Assembly: GCA_009760855.2 (NCBI GenBank)
Contig: WPIO01000020.1
Span: 3,049,501 to 3,113,500, forward strand
Reading direction: 5' to 3'
Source: Cristatella mucedo
Lineage: Eukaryota > Bryozoa > Phylactolaemata > Cristatellidae
Length of the DNA stretch: 64,000 bases
The translations under genes and the position numbers were made by a program. Under the pieces are notes generated by a model. It had not been told where the DNA came from and did not search any database. It saw nothing but the letters and a program-made list of their open reading frames with translations. Below are positions 35,258 to 45,059 of this stretch, piece by piece (within the stretch, counting starts at the first letter, position 1; the number at the start of each line of letters is the position of its first letter).

Positions 35258-35410
35258 CTTGCTGCTGCTGCTGTTGCTGGGACTGCTGGTGCAGCAGCTG
35301 CTGTTGCAGCAGCTGTTTTGCCACGACTGCTGGTGCAGCAGCTGCTGTTACCCTGCAGCTTCAGCACCTGCTGCTGGCGGGACGGCTGCTGCCACTACTG
35401 CTAGGACTGC
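35258..35410. repeat. Imperfect CTG/CAG-rich repeat
   Basis: About 150 bp dominated by CTG/CAG triplets, with a duplicated block starting GACTGCTGGTGCAGCAGCTG about 44 bp apart (near 35280 and 35325). The frames it opens (Leu/Cys-rich) have no splice context. Confidence 0.85.
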
Positions 35411-35414
35411 TCAG

Positions 35415-37925
35415 GATGACCATGCAAAAGAATCCTTCACGTCTTCATATGGGATTTTCTCAATGAAATGATCGGCCACACACCAACATCTTCGATCCCG
35501 ACTGTTTCGCGTTCCCCATATTGCATATCTGCAGATGGCAGTCTCTCTAACTGGTCTGTTTGCAGTTTCAATTCATTTCCACGTGGAGGACTTCCCGTGT
35601 ATGCCAATCAGTGCTAGCAGCTCTCGAATGCGCGAACTGCTGTACAAGGCTCTTGCTTACCAGCGAACTGATCAATGGGCGGAGTGAGAGGAGTCTTCTG
35701 TGAGCTCTCAGCTAACCCACAGCAGAACGATAAACATCTAGTTTGCCATCTGGTTTACTTCTTTCTCAGCCATGCACCTGCAAGAGGGCACTAGGCTTGC
35801 AGCCTTTTCCATTTACTTGCCACTATAATCTTCGTAAACAGGACATTGCTTATTTTAATGAGTAGGGGAAATTTACCCTAAGTTCATTTGCTGTGCATCA
35901 AGTTTGATTTTAATACTGCAAGGAGGGCCTCGTTGGTCTCCACATTCTTTGTCCCAGTGGCAGGTCAAATTCTGAAACGTGAAGGCAATGCAACGACCCG
36001 TTTAATTCTGACTGTGAGTGCAGGGAAATATAGAGTTTACTTACGTGGGCTAGCTTCAGTTTCTTCGGTGGCACTTGGGTGTCGGATTTCAATTTAGCAT
36101 TGTGTGGGGACAACTGCCTCGATTAGGCACTTTTTTGTTGTTGCAAACGAGAGTTCAATTTGCTACCACAATCGTGCTATTTGAGGGTACAAAACAAGCA
36201 GCTTTTTGGCAGAACGTAATACAACACCATAATTAATAAAAGCTCATTTTGCTGATCCTCTTCGAAAGCAGGCCTCGTAGTACATGCATGCCGGCACTTT
36301 GGTGTGTCTTGTGTATCGTAATCCAAATTTATGTATGGCTATGGCGTAGCCTCAGGCATTGGTGGTCACAGGTTCAACTCTCGGGGCCGACCAGACATAA
36401 TTTTTTCTGTCTGTAGCTAATCAATTTCTATAAGCTTACGTTATGAAATCACGCAGCTTTGCAATATATCCAGCTTTTGGTTTAGCTGCCATTGTACTTG
36501 GGTGATGCCGTAAGATGTTCAGACCTGATCTAGCTTCCTCGTGGTACGTTTTCGGATATGCAGAAATATTTTTTTTGCATTGATGAATGAGCTATCCTCT
36601 GATGTGCTTCTCCAAAAAAAGAACCTGCTTAGCATAAGGTTGCCGTTACCACTGCAGGGCCATGGTGGGGTAGGGGGCAGCTGTTCCCCTAATCTGCAAA
36701 GGAGCAGCTCTCACATATAGCCATGATCGCCGGCATTTGGCCTTAGTTGGTGTTAACCAGGGCAAGGGGGGGGCCGTCACGCGAATCTAGCCCGGAAGAT
36801 CTGCTGGGATCCATTAGTTAAGTCGAAGCAAGCGATGGAGTTGGTCCCACAGCGAGACCTACGTAGAGGCTAAACTAACCTGGAGCTAAAAGTGACCACG
36901 CTGACCGACAGCCTGAACTGATGAGTAGGCAATATGCCAAGGGATGTGAGGTTGATAGGCAAGCACAAGATTGCCATCAGCCGAGGGTTTCAAGCAAATG
37001 AACGAGATAGATGAACCTAAAAATGCCCATGAAGAGTTGGGTCCTCGAAAATTGCTACTACGGTTGAGTTTAAAAATTTCAGTCCGCAAAGGCAACACAG
37101 TTGAGGGGCCCATAGTATATGCCTGCAGCAGCTTCAGTAGCTCAAGCGAAAGACCATGCTTCGAGCACAGTGAGAGATCGAACGTTCGTTGACGAAAATC
37201 AGTCAGCAGCTGTGTTTCTGTGGCCACTCTGCTAGCAGCTTTTGTCTTGTCGCGCATGTCGTGCTGTGGATGCCACCTTCAATGTCTCGGACCATCGCTA
37301 GCGACCCGGGGGCATGCGGACAGGTCAGTTATACCAGCATTCCGGGCTTCTTTTTTGTTTCAACCGGCAGGACTGCTTCGAGGTCCCGTAAAGCTAGCAA
37401 CCAGCTACTAGCCAACCAACAACAAGCTGCCGCTGCTTTCGGCGTCCAGTTATGGCTGGATGTATTTTAACCGCACACCAGTCCTGCATTTCAGTCTCGG
37501 CAGTGGATGGAGGGGAGGGTAGACGGAAGCTTTCGCGAAATTCGCGTTTTTTTGCGTTTCGCGAGTCTAGTCATGCTGCAAGGCTCGCCACCTGGTACCA
37601 TCATCCCTCGCCATGCTGACACGGGGTAGGGGGACAGTGTAGAAAAGGCCAACGCAGAGGGAAATATATTAGGTCCTCGTTCTGTTCGGCCCTGAAGGTC
37701 TGGGTCGGGATGCTTCCCGGTCTTGCACTCATGCTGACACAGCCTGGTCCTGCCGAAATAGGCTGTGATGACCTACTATGCAAACTAGAGCGACTTATTC
37801 CGGCACTACCGGTGTCGACGGCTAAGGCCAAAAGTGCATTCGGCATATCAAACTAGTCAAGATCTGCCATCGCTCGACGATACCTCAACAATGCCCAGCT
37901 TTCGTATGTAGCAGTCATCCAAGGA
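35415..37925. other. Unassigned DNA
   Basis: A tRNA-like patch with a B-box-like GGTTCAACTC lies at about 36345-36400. Open frames on both strands at 36886-37470 lack motifs. No repeat copy recognised. Confidence 0.35.
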
Positions 37926-37929
37926 GCTT

Positions 37930-39020
37930 GTAAAGCATGGGGTACCCCAAAGCTCGGTGCTTGGTCTGCCTTTTTTTTGCAAGTTACCCTCTAACTCTTG
38001 CCGATGTAATCGCCAAGAACACACTAGGCCGTAATTTCTATGTGGATGACACGCACTTGTGCCTGTGCTTTGATCCCTTCCTGCCTCCCAGCTCATCAAA
38101 CTCAACTCCCTTGCCTTGTGTATTGCTGACATTTGCATTTGGATGGAAGCAAACTTTCTCAAGTTGATTGAGGATAAAACCAACTTACTAGTTATGGGCA
38201 AACCTAGTGTCTCTGAAATCAGAAAACCTATCCCTCAAAATGGGCTCTGCCAGCCTGTCTCCATATAGCCTCAGCATACAATCTGGGTGTCCTGTTCTAA
38301 CATGACCTTTCACTAGGCGACCAGATCAGCTCCACAGTCGTCTATCTACTCTCAGCTACCTAGCATGGCAAAAATTCACGTCTCAGACAGGAAATCCACA
38401 TCTAAGTTGGTCTATGCATTTGTTACATATCTTTTAAGCTCCTGTAACTCACTGCTTGCATGTCGCCCGGCCTGTTCGATAGGGCTTTTGGAGTTGCTGC
38501 ACAACTCGGGAGCCCGGCTTGGCTGTCATGATTATTTGCTTCAATACACCATTTCTCACCGACCAGCACTGGCTCTCCATCAAGCAGCGCACCGCGACTT
38601 CGACGGTTGTGTCACTCACTTTTTGCGTCCATTCATTCTCTCGATCGAGCGAACCTACCTAGCCCTACTACTTCCCTACCAGGCTAGGCATCAGACACCT
38701 GCTATTCTGACTCGAATCGTTTAGCTGTGCCTCAAAACAACCCCTAATCCTTTGGAGACTGTGCCTTTCTGTTTGTGTGTTCTCTAAGCCTGGAACTCAC
38801 TCCCCACTGACGTCACGACATCCACTGACTTCACGACATGTAAAGGGAAACTAAAAACGCACCTGTTCCGCACATCCTTTTTGGGTGAATTGACTTTTAG
38901 CTGTTTATGTTTGCTGATGCTGTGCATGTTAGCACTAAACTTATTGACATTCTTTTTTTACAGCATATGTAAAGTGACAAGAGATTTAGTTCTTAGAGAG
39001 TGCTATGCAAGTAAATTATT
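37930..39020 (+). pseudogene. LINE A, RT to 3' tail
   Basis: Starts at the motif B region (GVPQSSVLG) and continues over frameshifts through TAT-GTG-GATGAC (YADD region, now YVDD), FLKL.EDKTNLLVMGKPS, SKLVYAFVTYLLSSCNSLLA and the C-terminal domain to AAGTGACAAGAGATTTAGTT in the tail. Many stops. Confidence 0.82.
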
Positions 39021-39109
39021 ATCAAATTGAGAAAGCAGTGGCCGAATTGGCGATAATTGATGAGATCTTCACATACATTTAATCTATTTGCATTCACCGC
39101 CCAGGTGTC

Positions 39110-39309
39110 CACCGAAGGACTTGTGATTTCTACAGTCTCTATAGGCAGGGCTTGCCCCACCAGAAAATCCTGGCTCCTGCCACTGGCAATCAGTCATATG
39201 TACTTGCCGGTCTGCGTAAGGCTGTTGATGAAAATCTTATAGCATCTCGTGTCCACCATATCATCGGTGCAGTCGTCAGTCGAACCTTAAGTTGTTTGCA
39301 TAGCTTTTC
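39110..39309 (+). other. Candidate orphan coding exon
   Basis: An open stretch with HQKILAPATGNQSYVLAGL, then RKAVDENLIASRVHHIIGAV and SRTLSCLHSFS, ends at a TTTTCG/GTAAGT donor at about 39310. Candidate acceptors TTTCTACAG (39136) and TCTATAG (39146) precede it. The peptide looks protein-like rather than repeat-derived, but I do not recognise the family and found no partner exon. Confidence 0.35.
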
Positions 39310-39479
39310 GGTAAGTTGCTTGAATAATTGTACTCAACCGTACAAGGCAGCCCAGTCCTGTGTAACTCCATGCCGTCAAATGGGCTTCCTGGCAATTCCT
39401 TATCCATGGTCCATATTTTGTTCACTGTTGGACACAATTAACGAACGCACGGGTTTTCAATGCTCCACTCGATAAAGAG

Positions 39480-39640
39480 CTTGCTCAAAAGCCGTTCATT
39501 GGTCATCGTTCGACCAAAACTTAAAAAGAATGAATTTGGATTCAGAGGTTTTAGCTAATTACCACATAGTCTCCTTTTTTCTCTCGAAGATACTCGAAAA
39601 AGTTATTGCCTAATAGCTAGAGAAATGCAGATAACAATAG
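39480..39640 (+). pseudogene. LINE B RT fragment
   Basis: Reads SLVIVRPKLKKNEFG, then an NYRPVSLL-equivalent with stops and LEDTRKSYCLIA. Matches the first RT motifs of LINE B. Confidence 0.62.
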
Positions 39641-39644
39641 GTTA

Positions 39645-40555
39645 TCAGAGAATTTTCATTCGGCAGAATAAATAGACACAATTCCACTGTAATTGCTTAA
39701 TCCTTCTTCGTTCATTGTTGTTGAATTTCCATCGAAATTTACTTCTTATTTCTATTAAATTGAGTTACTTGAAATGTAGTCAGTATCCTAACTTTTTGTT
39801 AGCTGGTCTTGCAAGTTGGGGAATCATTTATGTTTGTTTTTTAACAAACTCATAGGTGTCGCCGATGATGTTATTTATAGCGTTAACAGTTGTAAGATTG
39901 GGTTGAAGCCCCCCCAGGCCATCGAGGCGTATTCTCCCGTCCCTACTTACCAGTGATAGTCACTGGAATGTGCTGAGTCATATTTACATTTTACATTTTA
40001 TGAAGAATGTTATTCATTATAAAGCTGCGCCTTCTCTGGTAAACGTTTGGAGTCGAGACACCCGAGAGCTTGATGCTATGCCATCAGTTTTGACTAGTAA
40101 AGGGTACAAGTAGCAGACGAAAAGGATCCTAGTCTCGTGGGCCGGGTTCGAGGAATTAGCCGGGCAGTCCACTTCTTGGCAGTAGATTTGAGACTTATAT
40201 GGCAACCGACCAATCAGGAATATAGCCAAAAAAGCAACAACGATGCCCCCTTCATAGACAGGTTGCATGGGGAGGCCAGTCTGTGGGGCTGCAAGAGCTC
40301 GGAATACAGGAATTTATTGACCAAGAAAACCGCCTGTAGAAGGATGTAATCGCAGCTCCATTTGGGTAAGCGGCTGCAGATATACTCAAACGAAAAAGTA
40401 TTTACATGGGTAAACAGGTATCACCACCAAGCTGCTGACCCGTCAGTTGATTGACCCGCTCTTTGTCTAACAGCACTGAAAATATACACACAAGGCGTTT
40501 TAATATTCTATTATCAGAACTAAGATCATACATGGAACTAATTGGTAGTCACATC
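39645..40555. other. Unassigned DNA left of the Tc1-like relic
   Basis: No gene seen. I looked for a Tc1 terminal inverted repeat here and did not find one. Confidence 0.35.
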
Positions 40556-40559
40556 AATA

Positions 40560-41720
40560 GGTCAGGCCACCCCTGTTTTTTTTTGACGTCCTGTATTCAC
40601 CAGTGCATTGACTCAATCAGCTTTCGGCAAACATCCAGAGTAATGCAGTCCTACAGCTGCCTAAGCCCACCAAAAAGCTGTTGAAGGGAAGAGGAGATGC
40701 TGTTCTCTGCTCCAAGTGAGCCCTCCAACATGTCCTGCAGATGCTCAATAGGGTTGAGATCGGGAGATTGGCTTGTCCATCTAAGGACTCGGACTCCTGA
40801 ATCGGCGAATTGCTATCCCAGGTTTGTCCCAGTGGTTAAGTTGCTCGCCCCGACTAAGGTCTGGCCGACGTTTTGGGCTCGAGCCCCATGGCATATGTGA
40901 AGTGCCCGAATAGAGATTAAATTCTCTTAGGGTGCTATACAAATGAATTTATGAATAATTTCTTCGTTGCCCCTTCGGTATGCTTGGGATCATTTTCCAT
41001 TTGCCAAACGTAGTCCTCCCCCACAAGAGCTCTGGCATAAGGCATGCCAACATTTTTTGACGATGTCCAGGAACACGCTCCTGTACATAATCCCATAGAT
41101 TTGGTGTATAGTTCATATGCCGTAAGCTGAAAAACAAGACCACACAAGCACACTTTCATTTCTGTACTTGAGCTTAGACTGCAAGCAGTCCGGGTGGTAC
41201 TCTTCGCCTTTTCTTCGAGTGATGAAATTCCTTCGCTTGCCATCTTCTTGGACCGTGAATTTACTTTCATCGGTTCATGGAATACTGCTCCCATCGGCAG
41301 CTGTAAAGTGGGCATGTTTCAGGGCCCACTGCAGACGGCATTTTTGTTGTCGTTCGTTAATGAATGGGTTGCATTTGCTAACTCATATGTAAATGCCGTG
41401 CTCCGGAAGCGTCCTACGAAGCCTATCAACACTTACAGCCTTGCCGGTGGCCTCTTCAAAGGTCTTGGAGAGAGTTCGAAGTGGTGCTTTTCTTCGACCC
41501 AGTGTAGCCAGTTGTAGCAGACAGGACGGTCATTCATTTTTGTCATCGAGCCTGGGCTGCCTGAGCGTGGTAAGATGTCCATGCTGCCACCCGGCAAATA
41601 CTTCAGGTTATACCTGATAGATCCCTTGCTTATACCAAGCTTCTGTACCACCTTCACGTTGCTAAGACCCAACTTATGATAGGCTAGGATTTTGCCTTTG
41701 ATTTCACTATTTAGTTTCTA
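40560..41720 (-). pseudogene. Tc1-like DD34E transposase relic
   Basis: On the minus strand, from 41720 down: a helix-turn-helix (GLSNVKVVQKLGISKGSIRY) followed by RSGSPG, then TDESKFTV (first catalytic Asp; the usual Trp codon before it is now TGA), then WQMENDPKHTEGATKKLF (second Asp), and after a SINE2 insertion WTSQSPDLNPIEHLQDML (catalytic Glu in NPIEH). These are the motifs of Tc1 transposases in the right order. Frameshifts and stops make it non-functional. Terminal inverted repeats were not located. Confidence 0.9.
40805..40950 (+). repeat. SINE2 inserted in the Tc1-like transposase
   Basis: tRNA-like head with TTTGTCCCAGTGGTTAAG, B box GGGCTCGAGCCCC, then the tail GTGAAGTGCCCGAATAGAGA and CTCTTAGGGTGCTATACAAA. 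It sits between the KKLF and RWTSQSPDLNPIE codons of the minus-strand transposase. Confidence 0.85.
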
Positions 41721-41724
41721 TATC

Positions 41725-42490
41725 TTTCCCATAGCAGATAAGCACCGTAGGAGCAGCTCCTCATGAGTGTTGCAGCCAGGAAGTGCAAACATAACTCCCC
41801 TCCTGCACACAAATGCATGCACAGAAAAATCCTTGGCCGTTTGGATCGCAAGTACGACAATCAAACCGCAAATCAAAACTTTAGTTTCGCCATTTTTAAA
41901 GGTAATATATCATTCCAGGTCGCCGGAGTGTTTTTGTTTTGAACAGTTATCGTGTACACGGCCATCGTCAGTGAATTCATTTTTTATGCAAACAATCAGG
42001 TTTAATGTAAAAGCTGGCCTACACCAGTGGGGGACCTCCGAAAGTGAATAGTTATTAAGTTGAGGGTGTCTAATGCCCCACGTAGATTCTTTTTCATGTG
42101 AGTGTATGTCCTCGAATAGCCGCTGCTCCATTTTCATTTGTTGCCAAACAAGAAACACAACGACCTCCACACTTCCAATATCTCTTGTGTTGCCGTGTGA
42201 GAGCTCATTTATCAGCCACAGCCCGTTGCCAAACGGGTTTACACTGATACACAGTGTAAACATGGATGGTTCAACGTTAGCTCGCACTCGAGACGAGTTC
42301 ACATAGGTAAATAGACTTCGAACGTTCTCACGTGTTGACTAAACTTAGCTGTCGTTGCATGTGTCAATCGGCACCAGCTAATGTTTTACCTGAGCCAGCA
42401 TGTCAGACATTTGGCTCAGGTCTACAGCAGAAACCGAGGCGCTCGCTGCCTGAATATGTGCTGCATTTGCACATATGCATGCTCGTTTAA
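41725..42490. other. Unassigned DNA between Tc1 relic and SPT4
   Basis: A 130-codon minus-strand frame (41910-42302) has no recognisable domain. No first SPT4 exon could be found here. Confidence 0.35.
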
Positions 42491-42504
42491 TAAATTGCTT
42501 TTAG

Positions 42505-42611
42505 ACCAGAGACCAGTTTGAAGTGGATGGCTGTGATAACTGCGAAGCATACCTGCATTTTAAAACACGCAGGGATCGTGTTGAAGCCTGCACCAGTTCG
42601 AATTTCGATGG
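42505..42611 (+). CDS. SPT4: SPT4 coding exon with second zinc-finger cysteine pair
   Basis: Acceptor TGCTTTTAG/ACC and donor GATGG/GTAAGC. The exon reads [19 protein letters not shown] and continues to [20 protein letters not shown] and CTSS.FDG are diagnostic of SPT4 (SUPT4H), the small zinc-binding subunit that pairs with SPT5 as DSIF, clamps RNA polymerase II and supports processive elongation in the nucleus. Two of the four zinc cysteines (DGCDNC) are here. The first pair and the start codon must lie in an upstream exon I could not find; about 23 residues are missing compared with the usual ~117. The exon ends in phase 2 and joins the next exon in frame. Confidence 0.95.
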
Positions 42612-42720
42612 GTAAGCTGACTTACGAAGAGGGAGCCTGCAAGCTGTGGACAGCTGTGGACGACGTGCCTTCCGATGCTGCCTCGATCACTTACCGCTAT
42701 TGCCTTTATTATTCCTCTAG

Positions 42721-42776
42721 GCTAATAGGGATGATGAGCCCTGAAGACAGCTGGGTGGCCAAATGGCAGCGCATTG
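42721..42776 (+). CDS. SPT4: SPT4 coding exon, 56 nt
   Basis: Acceptor TTCCTCTAG/G and donor ATTG/GTACGT. It encodes LIGMMSPEDSWVAKWQRI, the near-invariant MMSPEDSWV.KWQR core of SPT4 at the SPT5-binding face. The 109-bp intron before it is short; the next is 9.2 kb. Splice phases (2 in, 1 out) agree with both neighbours. A longer frame running through both exons and the intron is out of register and not real. Confidence 0.95.
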
Positions 42777-42917
42777 GTACGTCACTTATGACGCGAAATT
42801 GTCTGTGAGCACATGTACCGATGGTATTATGTGCTTGCATGAGCCTGATGCTGATAGTGTGTTATATTCCTATCAACAGTGCACCACCGTTAGAGTATAA
42901 GCATGCAAAGTAGTAAG

Positions 42918-43092
42918 GTGAGCCGTGATGGCGCACCAGGTAAGGTGGTTGCTTTCACGACCTTGGTCCCGACGTCGTGGGTTCGATTCCTGCGGTGGGC
43001 GATTCTTTATCGCCACTGCAAGCGGTGGTGATAGCCGCAAAGGCTCTTCTGTCGCTATACAAAAAGATGCTGTTTAATCAGCTAGGATTTAT
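42918..43092 (+). repeat. SINE1, full length
   Basis: One of the best copies. The A box is TGGCGCACCAG, fitting TRGYNNANNNG; 40 nt later comes the B box GGTTCGATTCC. The body has GGCGATTCTTTATCGCC, CCACTGCAAGCGGTGG and AGCCGCAAAGGCT hairpins and ends GCTGTTTAATCAGC, then an A/T-rich (ATTT)n tail. Confidence 0.93.
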
Positions 43093-43439
43093 TTATTATT
43101 TAATGTTGATGTGAGCAAGCTGAAGGGTGGCCTCGTTATCCGGTTTGCCACGGACTTTGCTGTATGGGCCTTGCCACCGTTGATAATATAGCACTGCTAT
43201 GTGTAATCTGCTTTCACACCTAGGAAACAAAAGAGCTGGTTTCCTCTAGAATACACAGTTCAAGCAATTCGATTTTATAGAGCATCACATTTAACCGTGA
43301 ATGGGCTGTCAAGGCACGGTGGGCATGCGTATTGACAAATAGAGCAACAAGCAAAGGCCGTATGAGGCCAGCACTAAAAGCTTTATGTTGAACCGGACCG
43401 ACCGAACTGCCTTGGCAACACCACCCTGGTTTGGCTAGG

Positions 43440-43505
43440 GGTAAGCACACAGGAAGTGCCTAGATATAGATTCGGTTCTCTTAGGGTGCTATACAAATGA
43501 ATTAT
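43440..43505 (+). repeat. SINE2 3' part
   Basis: AGTGCCTAGATATAGATTCG, then TCTCTTAGGGTGCTATACAA and an AT-rich end. The head upstream is too decayed to define. Confidence 0.72.
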
Positions 43506-43595
43506 ATATTTTTTATAGTTCCTCAGGGGTATGATCAGCCAATTTGCCTTGGCTAGCCATTTCTCCGCCCACACAGCACAGGTGCACACACTTCA

Positions 43596-43722
43596 TGATC
43601 CAGGCCATGGTTCTAGTCCTAGGAGTTCGAGGCAATCCTATACTGCCCAGTGCGAGTTGGGGTCAATGTCTAAAGCTCTTCTGCTGCTATATAAATGAGG
43701 CTGTTGAATCAGCCGACCTTAC
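43596..43722 (+). repeat. SINE1 variant, decayed
   Basis: CATGGTTCTAGTCCTAGGAG region of a B box, then CAATCCTATACTGCCCAGTG and the end GAGGCTGTTGAATCAGCC. Confidence 0.7.
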
Positions 43723-43939
43723 GTTCTGACGATGGTTCGTCAATACACTAGCTTGGTCGCTGGTAAGTAGCTGGAGCCTTTTACAGTTACCCTTTGCCTG
43801 CCAACACGGGTCCTTCTGCAGAGGTTGGTGGTGAGCATTTTTAGCAAGAATTTCGCTGAGCCAATATGTGCTTTCCTTTTTCAGTTTCAATCTGCCATTT
43901 GTGCGCTGTCGTGCAATTCTGAATCTAGACGAAGATATA

Positions 43940-44215
43940 CCTAATGTTCCAGCCAGGAATTCTCAAACAAACATCAGCATCTGGTGATTACAATTGGACT
44001 ATCACGTTTGATGGCTCCCAGATTTATGACTCAATTCTCCTGCAACTACTTGCATGGCAGCCTGCCACTTTTATTCATAACTCAATAGTTATGGGCTTCT
44101 TACCTGAATGGCTAACTAATGGCGTAACTTATCTTTTGGTTCACCCTGTTGTCAACTGCTGAAACTTGGTCGTTGTACTACCGGCCAACAATTGCTGCCG
44201 GGCCTCTGACGTTAA
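43940..44215 (+). pseudogene. Fragment of a third RT family
   Basis: Reads HNSIVMGFLPEWLTNGVTYL and, after a frameshift, SLYYRPTIAAG. The PEWLT.GVTYL ... NYRPI order is typical of R2/NeSL-like and related RTs, and differs from LINE A and LINE B at the same position. Truncated at both ends. Confidence 0.6.
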
Positions 44216-44225
44216 TACTTAACCT

Positions 44226-44325
44226 GGGTCTTAGCCCAGCAGTAAGGTGCTTGCTCTTCACAACCCAGGTCGTGGGCTCGATTCATGCAGGGGGACGATC
44301 CTCTATTTCCCACTGCTAAAAAGGT
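44226..44325 (+). repeat. SINE1 variant, 5' part
   Basis: TTAGCCCAGCAGTAAGGTGC (A box), GTCGTGGGCTCGATTCATGC (B box) and CGATCCTCTATTTCCCACTG. The 3' end is missing. It resembles the 27.1 kb copy. Confidence 0.75.
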
Positions 44326-44329
44326 TCAG

Positions 44330-44765
44330 AAATTTGAAAATGTTCTAGATTTGCGGCTAGACTAAAAATTGCTTTCTTGAGGAAGTCCCCAAACATAGTC
44401 CTTTATCATGTTTTTGTTATTCTGTCCTTGGTAACGGTATTCAAAGTCTAGTATATCCTGGTGAAAACATTCGCCTTACTCCTCTGAGTAAGCTCCATGT
44501 TCTCCATGAGTTTTTCAAGATGAGGGGAAATTCTGCATCTCATTTCGGCATTGTTCCTTATGAGACCCTAACCAGCTGATCATAGTTTGCAGCCTTGTGA
44601 GCCCAGCAAGCTGTAAACTACTTAAGCAAAACTGTCCCAAGCCACTGTCTTCATCCTATTTAGCTTCTTGGCAAATTCATAGCACTCTACGACCTACTTT
44701 AGCTGTCGTCCAACGAAGGTACCAGCTTTGAGCTTTGCCTCTGATGGCTGTTTAAAGACTTTTTG
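44330..44765 (-). pseudogene. Relic of an unnamed repeat-encoded protein (FHQDI/RYQG signature)
   Basis: On the minus strand, reading down from 44765, it shows SEAKLKAGTFVGRQLK, AWDSFA, NYDQLV (other frame), then GECFHQDILDFEYRYQGQNN and MIKDYVWGLPQESNF. This order, with (E/S)HGE.FHQDI...E.RYQG.WN..M..DY.W.L at the end, recurs in many uncharacterised invertebrate proteins that look repeat-encoded. I recognise the signature but cannot name the element type. Several stops and frameshifts. Confidence 0.6.
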
Positions 44766-44784
44766 GATAATATAATATAATTTA

Positions 44785-44930
44785 CATGTATGTCATTGTA
44801 TAGCACCCTAAGGGAACTTAATCCCCATTCAGGCACTTCACATATGCCACAGGCTCGAGCTCTCGACCTTGGTCATCAGATTTATTCACCTTAACCTTGG
44901 TCGTTAAAGGCGAGTACCTTAAGGGGGAAT
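44785..44930 (-). repeat. SINE2
   Basis: Minus-strand tail (TTGTATAGCACCCTAAGGGA and CAGGCACTTCACATATGCC on the plus strand) and a B box GAGCTCGAGCC. The head reads into CCTTAACCTTGGTCG. Confidence 0.75.
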
Positions 44931-45059
44931 GTCAAGAAAATACTTAAGATTGGCCATCGATCAATTACATCCAGAGCGAAAACCCAGGTGCGATGATAAG
45001 AGTCACATTTTTAGCTGACAGTATGTCAATTAATTAGTGAGGACGTGCACAATGTCAGC

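Noticed and set aside
36340-36400. tRNA-like patch with GGTTCAACTC
   Set aside because: No cloverleaf could be drawn and there is no similarity to SINE1 or SINE2; at best a single worn tRNA-derived piece.
41910-42302. 130-codon minus-strand frame beside the Tc1 relic
   Set aside because: No transposase or other motif; not colinear with Tc1 proteins.
42518-42808. 96-codon frame across the SPT4 exons
   Set aside because: Out of register with the conserved SPT4 exons and reads through their splice sites.
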